64,000 nt of DNA from Hymenobacter sp. GOD-10R (GCF_035609205.1 NZ_CP141184.1:4781001-4845000); one strand, 5' to 3'; positions 8,341 to 17,125 are shown, numbered from the stretch's first letter. Numbers and translations are program-made. The notes: generated from the sequence alone by a model not told the origin.

Positions 8341-9720
8341 CTAGCTCCGCGCCCGGAACCGCAGCTGAATTTCTTGACGTGGGCGAAGTGTGATAAGCGG
8401 TTGCAGCTGAACAGGTGGCTGCTCAATCCATCCGACTTCAAAACGGCGCAGCATTTCCAGCAGCACCAACTGCATTTCGGTTAGCGCGAATTGGTTGCCA
8501 ATGCAAAGGCGCGGCCCCCCACCGAACGGCACGTAGGCATAAGGCGGCTGATTTTTCACGAGCTCCGGGGCAAAACGCTCCGGGCGAAACACTTCGGCAT
8601 CTTCCCAAAGGCTAGGTGCATGATGAACACCAAGAAGGTACGCGGAAATCAGAGTGCCTTTGGGTAGGCTAATGCCGTTGTAAGAGTCATCCTCTTGTGC
8701 TACGCGGTCCAGAATCCAGGCGGGCGGGTACAAGCGCATGGTTTCCTGCACGATTTGCAGGGAGTAACCTAGGTTCGGCAGGTCGGCGAATGTAGCGGCC
8801 CGGCTGCCGAGCACCTGGGCCATTGAAGCGCGCATGGTGGCTACTACCTGCGGATGCTGGGCCAGCAAGTACCACATCCACGATAAGGCGTTGGCTGATG
8901 TTTCGTGGCCTGCCACGAGTAGGATGAGCGCTTCGTCTACTACTTGGTCTTCCGTCATGGGCTCGCCGGTATCTTCGTAGCGTACATCGAGCAGCATCTG
9001 GAGCAAGTCGTCGTGGGCGTCGCCGATTTGCTGGCGCTGACGGACGTAGCCGCGCACCATTCCGCGAAGCTCCGAAGCTAGCTTGTCGTGCGCCCGGAAC
9101 TGGTTGCGCAACGACAGCCACGGCCGCAGATACGGCTGCCGAATGGTGCGCACATAGAAAGCCTGAATGGCCGTAAGCAGCGCCGACATACGCTCCAGCT
9201 CGGCATTATCGACGTTGGTGCTGAAGGTGGAGCGCGCAATGATGCGAAAGGCAGTGTTCGTCATGAGCCGGTGCACAGCCACTTCCACGGCGCCGCCCGC
9301 CTGCTCTAGCTGCCGTTCGAGCGGCTTCAAGCATTCGTTAATCTCAGCCTGCATCACGCCTACCAACCCCGCCACACGCTGGCGGTGAAAGCCGGGCTGA
9401 ATCAGGCGACGCTGCTGAAGCCAGTAGCTGCCTTCACTCGTAAGCAAGCCGTGGCCTAGGTACCGCGCAATACCGTGTGAGAATTCCGACTTCGGGTAGT
9501 TACGGTGGTTTTTCTGCAAGATGTGCTGCACCAAGCCAGGGTCACGGGTAAGCAACGTCGGGCGCACCCCGCCGATGTACATGATCAGCGTATCGCCGTA
9601 GGTATCTAGGTAGCTGTTGAGAATCGGGATGGGGTTAGCGGCCAGTAACATCGAGCCAAGCAACGACCGCATACGCGGCACCACGGGAATTTTCTGGGTA
9701 GCTAGGGTGGTAGCAGACAT
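8341..9720 (-). CDS. Cytochrome P450
   Basis: P450s are haem-thiolate monooxygenases that hydroxylate lipophilic substrates using O2 and electrons from a separate redox partner. This 459-residue soluble protein has the I-helix oxygen-binding motif AGHETSAN, the K-helix ETMRLYP (ExxR) and the haem loop FGGGPRLCIG with the ligating Cys. The ATG at 9718-9720 is preferred over a TTG three codons upstream. It is monocistronic and no ferredoxin or reductase gene is adjacent. Its substrate cannot be read from sequence. Carotenoid or fatty-acid hydroxylation is possible in a pigmented Bacteroidota, but the carotenoid genes are 50 kb away. Confidence 0.93.
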   Translation of the reverse strand: MSATTLATQKIPVVPRMRSLLGSMLLAANPIPILNSYLDTYGDTLIMYIGGVRPTLLTRDPGLVQHILQKNHRNYPKSEFSHGIARYLGHGLLTSEGSYWLQQRRLIQPGFHRQRVAGLVGVMQAEINECLKPLERQLEQAGGAVEVAVHRLMTNTAFRIIARSTFSTNVDNAELERMSALLTAIQAFYVRTIRQPYLRPWLSLRNQFRAHDKLASELRGMVRGYVRQRQQIGDAHDDLLQMLLDVRYEDTGEPMTEDQVVDEALILLVAGHETSANALSWMWYLLAQHPQVVATMRASMAQVLGSRAATFADLPNLGYSLQIVQETMRLYPPAWILDRVAQEDDSYNGISLPKGTLISAYLLGVHHAPSLWEDAEVFRPERFAPELVKNQPPYAYVPFGGGPRLCIGNQFALTEMQLVLLEMLRRFEVGWIEQPPVQLQPLITLRPRQEIQLRFRARS

Positions 9721-9967
9721 ACATAACAAACGTTAGGCAGCTTCAAGATAGCGCAGGACGCCATGCTTTTGGCGCCTATCGTTCTGAGCAACCAGAAAAC
9801 GCAGCGAATCTTGCCTCCGATTCTGCTGGTTGCTGGGCATGGCAACGCTATTCTCTTGCCCAAAACACAACATAAAGCCTAGTTTCGTTCGTACACTTCT
9901 CACAGGCTAGCCACTGGTGGCCTGTCACCAGTTCTGCCTACTCTCCCAAAACCAACCTTCACCGCTT

Positions 9968-10279
9968 ATGTGGACCCAGCAAAAAAACGATACCCTAGCC
10001 CCGCTCGAAGAACTACAAGGTCGTACCGTGGGCCTCAAGTTTGAGTGCAATCAGTGTCATACTGAAGTATTTACCGACCTACTCGGCGTACCGGCACCCG
10101 ATTCTGATGCCTCGGCGCTCGATGAAACAGATCAGTTTGAAACCGAAGAAATAAAGTGCCCTGGCTGCGACATGATTCACAGCATCACCGTGAAGAGCAC
10201 GTTTGACGGTGTGCAGTTCGACGTTTCGGATGTTGCCTCTGATAAAATAAGCTACCAAGTAGCTGAGCCAGAAGCCTAA
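9968..10279 (+). CDS. Small zinc-ribbon-like hypothetical protein
   Basis: The preferred ATG at 9968 gives 103 residues; an upstream in-frame start at 9917 would add a poorly coding-like extension. Two CxxC pairs (CNQC near residue 30 and CPGC near residue 69) with a nearby His in each (CNQCHTEVF, CPGCDMIH) suggest one zinc-ribbon or rubredoxin-like metal site. The linker and tail are acidic. It has no signal peptide and so acts in the cytoplasm. I do not recognise a family with known function. The gene is followed closely by a terminator shared with the convergent polyprenyl synthase. Confidence 0.7.
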   Translation: MWTQQKNDTLAPLEELQGRTVGLKFECNQCHTEVFTDLLGVPAPDSDASALDETDQFETEEIKCPGCDMIHSITVKSTFDGVQFDVSDVASDKISYQVAEPEA

Positions 10280-10300
10280 ACCAATACTCTTGACCGAGCA

Positions 10301-10330
10301 AAAAGGCCACTGCATCCGCAGTGGCCTTTT
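10301..10330. terminator. Bidirectional terminator hairpin
   Basis: Arms 10301-10313 and 10318-10330 form a perfect 13-bp stem (AAAAGGCCACTGC) with a 4-base loop and A4/T4 ends. It lies between the convergent stops at 10279 (+) and 10352 (-). Confidence 0.88.
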
Positions 10331-10351
10331 CTGTTTAGCGAAAAGCTAGGT

Positions 10352-11332
10352 TTACTTCTCTCGCTCGATGGTGTAGTTGATCAGTTGCTCGAGCGAGTCA
10401 CGAGCCGGTGAGACGGGGAACGTATACAGCAGTTGCAACGCCTCATCACGATACCCCTGCATGCGGCGCACGGCGTAATCGAGGCCACCCGATTTTTTCA
10501 CGAAGTCGATGACCGCTTGCACCCGGTCTTTACGGCCGTCGTTGTTCTGCACGTTGAAGATAACGCGGCGCTTGGTGAGCCAATCAGCTTGTTGCAGCGC
10601 GTAAATCAGCGGCAGCGTCATCTTTTTCTCTTTGATATCGATGCCCACCGGCTTGCCAATTTCAGCGGTACCGTAGTCGAACAAGTCGTCTTTGATCTGA
10701 AAGGCTATACCAACCTTCTCACCAAAAAGGCGGGCGCGCTCAATCATTTCCGCGTTGGCACCCGTCGAGGCCGCACCTACGGCGCAGCAGGAGGCAATTA
10801 GGGAGGCAGTTTTCTGACGAATGATGTCGAAATACACGTCCTCCGTGATATCGAGGCGGCGAGCTTTTTCAATTTGCAGCAGTTCCCCTTCGCTCAGCTC
10901 GCGTACCGCGTTCGACACGATTTTGAGTAGTTCAAAATCGTTGTTCTCCAGGCTTAGCAGCAGGCCTTTGCTCAGCAGGTAGTCGCCCACGAGCACCGCA
11001 ATCTTGTTCTTCCAGAGTGCGTTGACAGAGAAAAAGCTGCGGCGATAATTCGATTCGTCTACTACGTCGTCGTGCACGAGGGTGGCGGTGTGCAGCAGTT
11101 CGATGAGCGCCGCGCCACGAAATGTGGCCTCGGGCAAGGTGTCGGCTCCGCTGATTTTGGCCGTAAAAAACACGAACATCGGCCGAATCTGCTTGCCCTT
11201 GCGCTTCACGATATAGTTCATGATTTTGTCGAGCAAGGAAATCCTGCTCTGCATGGACGCGCGGAATTTGTGTTCAAATTCCTCCATTTCGGCCGCAATC
11301 GGGGCCTTAATAACGTCCAGGCTAATTTTCAT
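10352..11332 (-). CDS. Trans-polyprenyl diphosphate synthase
   Basis: The enzyme condenses isopentenyl diphosphate onto an allylic primer to build a long all-trans chain, in this group most likely the menaquinone side chain. At 326 residues it has both Asp-rich motifs: LVHDDVVDES (first, about residue 83) and QIKDDLFDYG (second, about residue 212), plus the IPP-binding GKQIRP near residue 47. The residues before the first DDxxD are small, consistent with a long-chain product, but chain length cannot be fixed from sequence. The gene is monocistronic, starting with ATG at 11330-11332 and ending at a terminator. Confidence 0.93.
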   Translation of the reverse strand: MKISLDVIKAPIAAEMEEFEHKFRASMQSRISLLDKIMNYIVKRKGKQIRPMFVFFTAKISGADTLPEATFRGAALIELLHTATLVHDDVVDESNYRRSFFSVNALWKNKIAVLVGDYLLSKGLLLSLENNDFELLKIVSNAVRELSEGELLQIEKARRLDITEDVYFDIIRQKTASLIASCCAVGAASTGANAEMIERARLFGEKVGIAFQIKDDLFDYGTAEIGKPVGIDIKEKKMTLPLIYALQQADWLTKRRVIFNVQNNDGRKDRVQAVIDFVKKSGGLDYAVRRMQGYRDEALQLLYTFPVSPARDSLEQLINYTIEREK

Positions 11333-11577
11333 GCGTAAAGCTTGAGCAACTCAAGGCGCCGCAATGATACGGCGAGGCAGAGCGGTTTCCTAACAGTTAG
11401 CTCAGCAGGGTGGTTTTGTTATGCCTTCTTATACGCAGACGCTAAAGTTGGAGTAACCTTATTGGTGTATCCAAACAATTACTATCCGATGATAGTCCTA
11501 CTACGACTTCAAAGCCGTAGTGCCGCTTATCATACTAGTTGCCTGCTATTTTTACGCACCCTTACCTAGCTTTTCGC

Positions 11578-12447
11578 ATGTCCCTCGCTCCTACTGTTGT
11601 CGACTTCCTTCTGACCAACCCTTCCCACTCCCGTTCCTTCGCGGCTGATGCACGCTACCTCGCTAACGGCCAACCCAAGCCGGTGGTGGTGTTTGTGCAT
11701 GGTTTTAAAGGCTTCAAAGATTGGGGGCATTTCAACTTGCTGGCAGACTACTTTGCACTACAGGGCTTTGTGTTTGTGAAGCTCAATCTCTCCCACAACG
11801 GCGTGGTACCGGGTGGCACCGGCGATTTGGAAGATATGGAAGCTTTCGGGCACAACAATTTCAGCATCGAGCTCGACGACCTAGGTTCCTTGCTCGATGC
11901 GCTGTACCAACCTGGTGCTACGCCGCTGCCCGCCACGGAGCTAGACCTAGGTCGCTTGTTCCTGATTGGGCACAGCCGTGGCGGCGGACTCGTGCTGCTG
12001 AAAGCTGCCGAAGACCCGCGCGTGACAGCCGTGGCCGGCTGGGCGCCCATGAGCGACTACGATCAACGCTGGCCCGCCGAAGTAATGCGTCAGTGGCAAG
12101 CCAATGGCGTGCAATACATTGAGAATGGCCGCACCGGCCAACGTATGCCGCTTTACTATCAATTAGTGGAGAACTTTCAGGCAAACCGCGAGCGGCTGGA
12201 TATCCCGCTGAACGTGCGTACTAAGCTGCGGCAACCCTTGCTCATCCTCCACGGCGACCAAGACGAAACCCTGCCCCTGCAAATGGCCCACGACTTGAAA
12301 AGCTGGAAGCCCGACGCGGAGCTAGCTATTTTGCCCGGTGGCAATCATTCCTTTGGGGGTAGTCATCCGTGGCAGCAGAATACGCTGCCGGCCCAAGCTC
12401 AGGAAGTGGCCGACCGCACCATTGCCTTCTTTCAAGACCTAGGCTAA
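11578..12447 (+). CDS. Alpha/beta hydrolase (serine esterase/peptidase-like)
   Basis: The 289-residue protein has the alpha/beta-hydrolase core. The oxyanion-hole strand is VVFVHGFKGFKDWG, the nucleophile elbow GHSRGGG, the acidic residue probably the Asp in LHGDQDETLP, and the catalytic His lies in GGNHSFGG near the end. There is no signal peptide, so it is cytoplasmic. The substrate is unknown; the family includes acyl-peptide hydrolase-like enzymes and esterases. ATG at 11578 is preferred over the upstream in-frame TTG at 11539. folK begins 25 bases after the stop, suggesting co-transcription. Confidence 0.85.
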   Translation: MSLAPTVVDFLLTNPSHSRSFAADARYLANGQPKPVVVFVHGFKGFKDWGHFNLLADYFALQGFVFVKLNLSHNGVVPGGTGDLEDMEAFGHNNFSIELDDLGSLLDALYQPGATPLPATELDLGRLFLIGHSRGGGLVLLKAAEDPRVTAVAGWAPMSDYDQRWPAEVMRQWQANGVQYIENGRTGQRMPLYYQLVENFQANRERLDIPLNVRTKLRQPLLILHGDQDETLPLQMAHDLKSWKPDAELAILPGGNHSFGGSHPWQQNTLPAQAQEVADRTIAFFQDLG

Positions 12448-12472
12448 CTCGCCGCCCAGACCGCTTATTGCG

Positions 12473-12964
12473 TTGGAAGCACTGACAGCTTATCTGCTGC
12501 TGGGCAGCAACTTAGGCGACCGAGCTGCGACGCTCCGGGACGCCATCACGCACCTGCAGGCGCTGGCAGGGCGCGTCACGGCCCAATCAGCCTATTACGA
12601 AACGGCTGCTTGGGGCCTAGAAGACCAGCCTGCCTTCCTGAACCAAGCCGTGCGCATGGAAACCACCCTCGCTCCGGAGGCGCTGCTAGATGCCTGTCAG
12701 CAAGTGGAGCAGTTCGCTGGCCGCGAACGACTTATCCGCTGGGGTGCCCGTACCCTCGATGTTGATATCATGCTCTATAACACCGCCGTGCTGGCTACCC
12801 CTAGGTTGCAAGTGCCGCATCCTCGCCTGCCCGAACGCCGCTTTGCCCTAGTCCCGTTGGCCGAAATAGCTGCGCAAGTAGTTCACCCAACGTTGGGGCG
12901 CACAGTAGCAGAGCTACTAGCGACGTGTGCAGATACGCTAGCCGTAACACGCATCAATAGCTAA
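12473..12964 (+). CDS. folK: 2-amino-4-hydroxy-6-hydroxymethyldihydropteridine pyrophosphokinase
   Basis: FolK (HPPK) transfers pyrophosphate from ATP to 6-hydroxymethyl-7,8-dihydropterin in folate synthesis. The 163-residue length is typical. Family phrases are present: the N-terminal LLLGSNLGDR, YYETAAWG, the pterin/ATP site WGARTLDVDIMLYN and the C-terminal VPHPRLPERRFALVPLAEI. No ATG is available near the conserved start, so the TTG at 12473 is taken. It follows the hydrolase gene by 25 bases. Confidence 0.93.
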   Translation: MEALTAYLLLGSNLGDRAATLRDAITHLQALAGRVTAQSAYYETAAWGLEDQPAFLNQAVRMETTLAPEALLDACQQVEQFAGRERLIRWGARTLDVDIMLYNTAVLATPRLQVPHPRLPERRFALVPLAEIAAQVVHPTLGRTVAELLATCADTLAVTRINS

Positions 12965-13214
12965 GATATACAACGGCATTAGCCCCACCACTCAGCGGCA
13001 GTGGGCACTTCCTTGTGTTCCGGGCGGCCTTCTAGGGCCTGTCTGAATGCCGCTTCAGTCTGCTCCACTAGTCCTATCTAGGTACGCTGATGTCCTGCCA
13101 AGGAATAGGATAATTCTAGTGCCAGAGCAGTAACCCAGCAGAATAGTCGCTGCAGGATGCTAGCTGGGCTGAAACGTAATAAGATGAATAATATTTTATC
13201 CTGGATTTGTATAC

Positions 13215-13234
13215 AATCGTTTCCGGGAACGATT
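13215..13234. promoter_or_regulatory. Operator-like palindrome AATCGTT-N6-AACGATT
   Basis: Seven-base arms AATCGTT and AACGATT around TCCGGG form a 20-base near-perfect palindrome. The spacing resembles operators of LacI-family sugar regulators, which suits a gene for polysaccharide breakdown 290 bases downstream. The regulator is not in the window. Confidence 0.4.
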
Positions 13235-13388
13235 CCGATCCTTTCATTTTCATCTGCCTACCAGAATAGGTAGCGCTGACCTTGGTGGCTGCTATCTTCC
13301 ATAGTAAATGCTGCTCAAGGCCTTATGGAGCGCCCCAAGACCATCTGGAGTTTCTTTGCAGCCCACGCTTTTGTAATTGCATTTTCAT

Positions 13389-13402
13389 CGGAAACGTTTG
13401 CG
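13389..13402. promoter_or_regulatory. Operator-like element containing AAACGTTT
   Basis: The 8-base palindrome AAACGTTT (13392-13399), flanked by G and G/C-rich bases (CGGAAACGTTTGCG), resembles the core of LacI-type operators with a central CG step. It lies 125 bases before the ATG of the CE15-like enzyme. This is inference from pattern only. Confidence 0.35.
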
Positions 13403-13525
13403 TGACTTCGTTAGAGGTTGTTTCCCGGTGCTGTTTGCCTGTATTCTTTTTCACCCCTCACAAAACCCTGCCTATGAAAATGTACGCTTGACCTACTACT
13501 CTTCCCACAACCAAAACAACCCATT

Positions 13526-15970
13526 ATGAAAACAATGCTTTCCCTTCCCACAAGTAAATTATCAGCGCTGCTAGCCTGGCTTCTGAGTTTTAGTTGCTTA
13601 AACGTGTTAGCACAAGCGCCTCCCCTAGTGTACACGGTTGAGAATACGGGAGGAAGCTGCGCCGCGCCGCCGCTTCCTAGCTTCGACCAGCTACCTGCCA
13701 TCCAGCCCTTAACCGACCCCTTTATGTGGTCAGATGGGCGGGGGCGCTCTACCCAGTTCAGCGACTGGGAGTGCCGGCGCAATGAGATCAAAGCCGAAAT
13801 TGAGAACTACGAAATTGGGCGCCGGCCTACCCGCCCCGAAACCATTACAGCTAGCTACGCTCCCGGCACAGGCACTGCCAATGGCACCCTTACCGTGAAC
13901 GTAACCGTGAATGGTAAAACGCTTACGCTGACTTCACAAGTGAGCCTACCAACAGGCCCTGGTCCATTTGCGGCTATCATTGGCATGAACAGCTTGTCGG
14001 GGAGCGTACCGGCGGCGGTTTTTACTAGCCGCAACATTGCCCGCATTCAGTACAACCACAACAACGTCACGACCTACGGAGCCCCGACCTTGAACGACCC
14101 TTACTTCCAGCTGTACCCAGATCAGAATTTGGAGAACTCAGGTCAATACGCGGCCTGGTCTTGGGGTGTGAGCCGTCTTATCGATGGTCTGGAACTAGTG
14201 CAGGCTAGCTTGCCGATCGACCTGAAGCACATTGGTGTAACGGGTTGCTCCTATGCTGGCAAGATGGCCTTGTTCTCCGGAGCTATGGATGAGCGCATTG
14301 CCTTAACCATTGCTCAAGAGTCGGGCGGGGGTGGCGCGCCGGCTTGGCGCGTCTCCGAGACCCTAGGTGCAGTGGAAAAGCTAGGTGCCACGGATTACAA
14401 ATGGTTCAAGGATGACATGAAGCGATTCTCCGATGCAAACGTAGCCAAGCTGCCCGAGGATCACCACGAGCTGATGGCCATGATTGCACCCCGCGCCTTG
14501 CTAGTGACGGCCAACACAGATTTCGAGTGGCTGGCCAACCCCTCCGCGTATGTATCGGCTCGGGCCGCACACGAGGTATGGAAGACCTTTGGTATTGGCG
14601 ACCGGTTTGGCTTCTACATTGATGGCGGCCACAACCACTGCGCCGTACCGGCTACCCAGCAGCCGGCCATGGAAGCTTTCGTCGACAAGTTCCTGCTAGG
14701 CAATACCAGCGTCAACACCAACATTACCGTGAACCCTTTCCCTGGGCTGTATTACCAGCGCTGGTTTAAGTGGTGGGGTACCAATAACCCTGTTTTACCC
14801 GCGGAGCCTCTCGGGAAAAGAACATGGCTGGAAGCCGAATGCGCCGCGACAGGTGCGAGCTGGGATATAGTGGCAGACCCTGAGGCTTCTAATGGAAGAT
14901 ATGTAAGGGTAAAAAGTGGCTTGAGCAGCCCCACAACCCCACCGACCGATCCATCTGCCTACTTGGTAATGCCATTCACAGCAGATAGTACCGCCGTTTA
15001 TAATTTTGTTGCCAGGCAAAATGTGCCCGTTGGGGAAGATTATGGCTATTGGCTAAAGATTGATAATGGTGATTTCCAAAGTGTAACGAGTGAATTAGTG
15101 TCGAATGGTGGATTCGAAGCTGGAACTGGGAATACGTTAACGGGCTGGAGTGTTCTCAACGGAGGAGCTGCCGTTACCGCTACTACTGTGCCGGCCGAGG
15201 TTCATAGCGGGAGCCGCGCCATGAAAGCGGTGAACGCTACCGCACAAACTGACTATTGGAGAGTACAAGTGTCGAGTGCAGGAATCCCAACTACCATTGG
15301 GAAGCAATATGTGATTTCTTACTGGGTAAAAGCTCTTGCACCAAACGGATCTATCAGGATTTCTACCGGGACGAGCAATTCCCAGTTTCAGCCAGACCAA
15401 ACCATTGGTACTGAGTGGCAACAGGTTTCCTGGACGATAACGGCCAACATTACTACTACTACTTTCTTGTTCGATATGGCCAAGGTAGCTAACACCTACT
15501 ACATCGATGATGTCAGCATAAAAGAGGTAAATACCGGCAGTGGTTGGGGCTGGATCAAGTTAAAAGAGGCTCCACTTACCGCAGGAGCGCACACACTAAC
15601 CGTTGCTTACAATGCAGGTGGCGGCACGAAACTAGACAAGATGGTAGTGGCTACCTCCCTAGCTTCCATTAGCGGCCTAGGAGCACCCACCACGTGCGGC
15701 ACCGTTACGGGAAATTCGAATGCGTTGGCAAATACGGGCATCGAAGTTTACCCGAATCCTGCCAAAGACAAGATCAACATCAACCTAGGTCCTGACCAAC
15801 TCCATGTGAGAAGCATCGATGTGGTAGATGTAGTAGGCAGAACCTTGTCGCAGGTGAGCGTAGGCAGACAAACCTCGCTGAGCATTCCGAGCGACAAACT
15901 GAAGCCAGGCGTTTATATCATTCGCTTTAAAGGTGATACAACTAAAACTCAGCGTGTAGTGATTCAGTAA
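13526..15970 (+). CDS. Secreted CE15-like glucuronoyl esterase with two carbohydrate-binding modules and T9SS tail
   Basis: CE15 enzymes cleave esters between lignin alcohols and glucuronic acid on xylan. This 814-residue protein has a signal peptide (about 1-30). A CE15 domain (about 45-395) carries the nucleophile elbow TGCSYAGKMAL (Ser near 242), DERIALTIAQESGGGG and the His in GGHNHC (near 370). The Cys beside Ser and the Cys after His match the fungal-type disulfide. A CBM35/6-like module begins near residue 432 and is interrupted near 520 by a CBM4/9-like jelly roll (SNGGFEAG ... YIDDVSIKE, to about 665), resuming at GWGWIKLKE and ending LDKMVVAT near 710. A type A T9SS sorting domain (IEVYPNPAKD to the end) closes it. 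The usual Arg in GCSRxGK is Tyr here. Confidence 0.85.
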   Translation: MKTMLSLPTSKLSALLAWLLSFSCLNVLAQAPPLVYTVENTGGSCAAPPLPSFDQLPAIQPLTDPFMWSDGRGRSTQFSDWECRRNEIKAEIENYEIGRRPTRPETITASYAPGTGTANGTLTVNVTVNGKTLTLTSQVSLPTGPGPFAAIIGMNSLSGSVPAAVFTSRNIARIQYNHNNVTTYGAPTLNDPYFQLYPDQNLENSGQYAAWSWGVSRLIDGLELVQASLPIDLKHIGVTGCSYAGKMALFSGAMDERIALTIAQESGGGGAPAWRVSETLGAVEKLGATDYKWFKDDMKRFSDANVAKLPEDHHELMAMIAPRALLVTANTDFEWLANPSAYVSARAAHEVWKTFGIGDRFGFYIDGGHNHCAVPATQQPAMEAFVDKFLLGNTSVNTNITVNPFPGLYYQRWFKWWGTNNPVLPAEPLGKRTWLEAECAATGASWDIVADPEASNGRYVRVKSGLSSPTTPPTDPSAYLVMPFTADSTAVYNFVARQNVPVGEDYGYWLKIDNGDFQSVTSELVSNGGFEAGTGNTLTGWSVLNGGAAVTATTVPAEVHSGSRAMKAVNATAQTDYWRVQVSSAGIPTTIGKQYVISYWVKALAPNGSIRISTGTSNSQFQPDQTIGTEWQQVSWTITANITTTTFLFDMAKVANTYYIDDVSIKEVNTGSGWGWIKLKEAPLTAGAHTLTVAYNAGGGTKLDKMVVATSLASISGLGAPTTCGTVTGNSNALANTGIEVYPNPAKDKININLGPDQLHVRSIDVVDVVGRTLSQVSVGRQTSLSIPSDKLKPGVYIIRFKGDTTKTQRVVIQ

Positions 15971-15977
15971 TAGACCA

Positions 15978-16008
15978 AGAAAGAAGCCTCGTCGTGGGGC
16001 TTCTTTCC
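15978..16008 (+). terminator. Terminator of the CE15-like gene
   Basis: GAAAGAAGCC and GGCTTCTTTC pair across a short loop about 10 bases after the TAA, leaving a T-rich descending arm. It reads as a rho-independent terminator for the plus strand. Confidence 0.6.
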
Positions 16009-16037
16009 AATGGATTTTTGGTACGTTACTTCAAGAT

Positions 16038-16078
16038 AAAAGCCCCGGTTCACTGGAATGCAGTGAGCCGGGGCTTTT
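16038..16078 (-). terminator. Terminator of fabD
   Basis: Arms 16038-16055 and 16061-16078 form an 18-bp stem with a single G-T wobble and a 5-base loop. A GCCCCGG core sits between A4/T4 ends, 19 bases past the fabD stop. Confidence 0.88.
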
Positions 16079-16096
16079 TGCTGTTCTTAAGAAAAC

Positions 16097-16984
16097 CTAT
16101 ACCGCCGCCGAGCTGACGGCTACGGCCGGCGCAATCTTCTTCACTAACCCTTGCAGCACCTTGCCCGGTCCGCATTCCACGAACTCAGTAGCACCATCGG
16201 CGGCCATGTTCTGCACCAATTGGGTCCAGCGCACGGGCGCAGTGAGCTGACGCACCAGGTTCTGGCGAATTTCGTCGGGGTCACGGTGTGAGGCGGCGTC
16301 CACATTCTGATAGATGGGGCAAATGCCGGCGGCAAAAGGAGTTTGCTCGATAGCACGCGCTAGGGCAGCTTCGGCCGACTGCATTAACGGCGAGTGAAAC
16401 GCACCACCTACGCTGAGCGGCAAGGCCCGCTTGGCCCCGGCGGCCTTGAGCTGCTCGCAGGCAATTTCGATTCCGCGCTGGCTACCGGAAATGACGAGCT
16501 GACCGGGGCAATTGAAGTTTGCCGCTACCACCACGTCGCCCGCCGTGCTAATTTCCTGGCAAATGCGCACTACCGTATCGTCGTCCAGACCTAGGATGGC
16601 GGCCATCGTGCCAGGCTGCTCCTCGCAGGCCGCTTGCATGGCTTGGGCGCGCTGAGCCACGAGTTGCAGGGCATCTTCGAACTTGAGCACCTTGGCGGCA
16701 ACTAGCGCCGAAAATTCACCCAACGAGTGCCCCGCTACCATAGCTGGAGCTAGGTCGGGCAAGCTAGCAGCCAGGGCTACTGAATGCAGAAAGATAGCGG
16801 GTTGGGTAACGTTCGTTTGGCGCAAGTCTTCATCGGAGCCGGTGAACATCACGTCGGTTAGGCGGAAACCTAAGATTTCGTTGGCCTGATCCATGAGCTG
16901 ACGAGCGGCGGGTTGTTGCTCGTACAAGTCGCGGCCCATGCCGCTGAACTGGCTGCCTTGGCCAGGAAAAATAACTGCTTTCAT
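16097..16984 (-). CDS. fabD: Malonyl-CoA:ACP transacylase
   Basis: FabD loads malonate from CoA onto acyl carrier protein to feed fatty-acid elongation in the cytoplasm. The 295-residue protein has the canonical N-terminus AVIFPGQGSQ, the nucleophile motif GHSLGEFSAL (Ser near residue 85), the Arg in VAQRAQAMQ and the catalytic His in GGAFHSPLM near residue 193. The C-terminal phrase FVECGPGKVLQGLVKKI is typical. It is a single gene flanked by terminators, not in a fab operon. Confidence 0.96.
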   Translation of the reverse strand: MKAVIFPGQGSQFSGMGRDLYEQQPAARQLMDQANEILGFRLTDVMFTGSDEDLRQTNVTQPAIFLHSVALAASLPDLAPAMVAGHSLGEFSALVAAKVLKFEDALQLVAQRAQAMQAACEEQPGTMAAILGLDDDTVVRICQEISTAGDVVVAANFNCPGQLVISGSQRGIEIACEQLKAAGAKRALPLSVGGAFHSPLMQSAEAALARAIEQTPFAAGICPIYQNVDAASHRDPDEIRQNLVRQLTAPVRWTQLVQNMAADGATEFVECGPGKVLQGLVKKIAPAVAVSSAAV

Positions 16985-17091
16985 TGTCTAAATCAGAAGA
17001 TTGGGCGGTTTGGTCGAATTAGCAGCCGAGGAAAGTACCCTTCCTCGGCTTTCGCAAAAGGTCCCGCAATCTGCACATTCTCGCTTCAAAA

Positions 17092-17125
17092 GTAAAAAAG
17101 GCGCACCTAGGTGCGCCTTTTTTAC
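17092..17125. terminator. Perfect 34-base palindromic terminator
   Basis: The sequence is fully self-complementary with 17-base arms and no spacer, centred on ACCTAGGT with A6/T6 at the flanks. It lies 40 bases after the minus-strand surface-protein gene ends (17166), upstream of fabD, and can act in either direction. Confidence 0.85.

Larger units (their letters stand above)
12965..13525. other. 561-base intergenic region upstream of the CE15-like enzyme
   Basis: No convincing gene or RNA was found; the short plus-strand frame at 13282-13491 has no coding character. Two palindromic elements that look like transcription-factor sites lie at 13215-13234 and 13389-13402. The region probably holds the promoter and operator of the secreted enzyme at 13526. 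Confidence 0.5.

Noticed and set aside
13282..13491. A 69-codon plus-strand frame upstream of the CE15-like gene
   Set aside because: The composition (many Cys, Phe and Ser without pattern) and lack of signal or motif do not support a real protein; the region looks regulatory.
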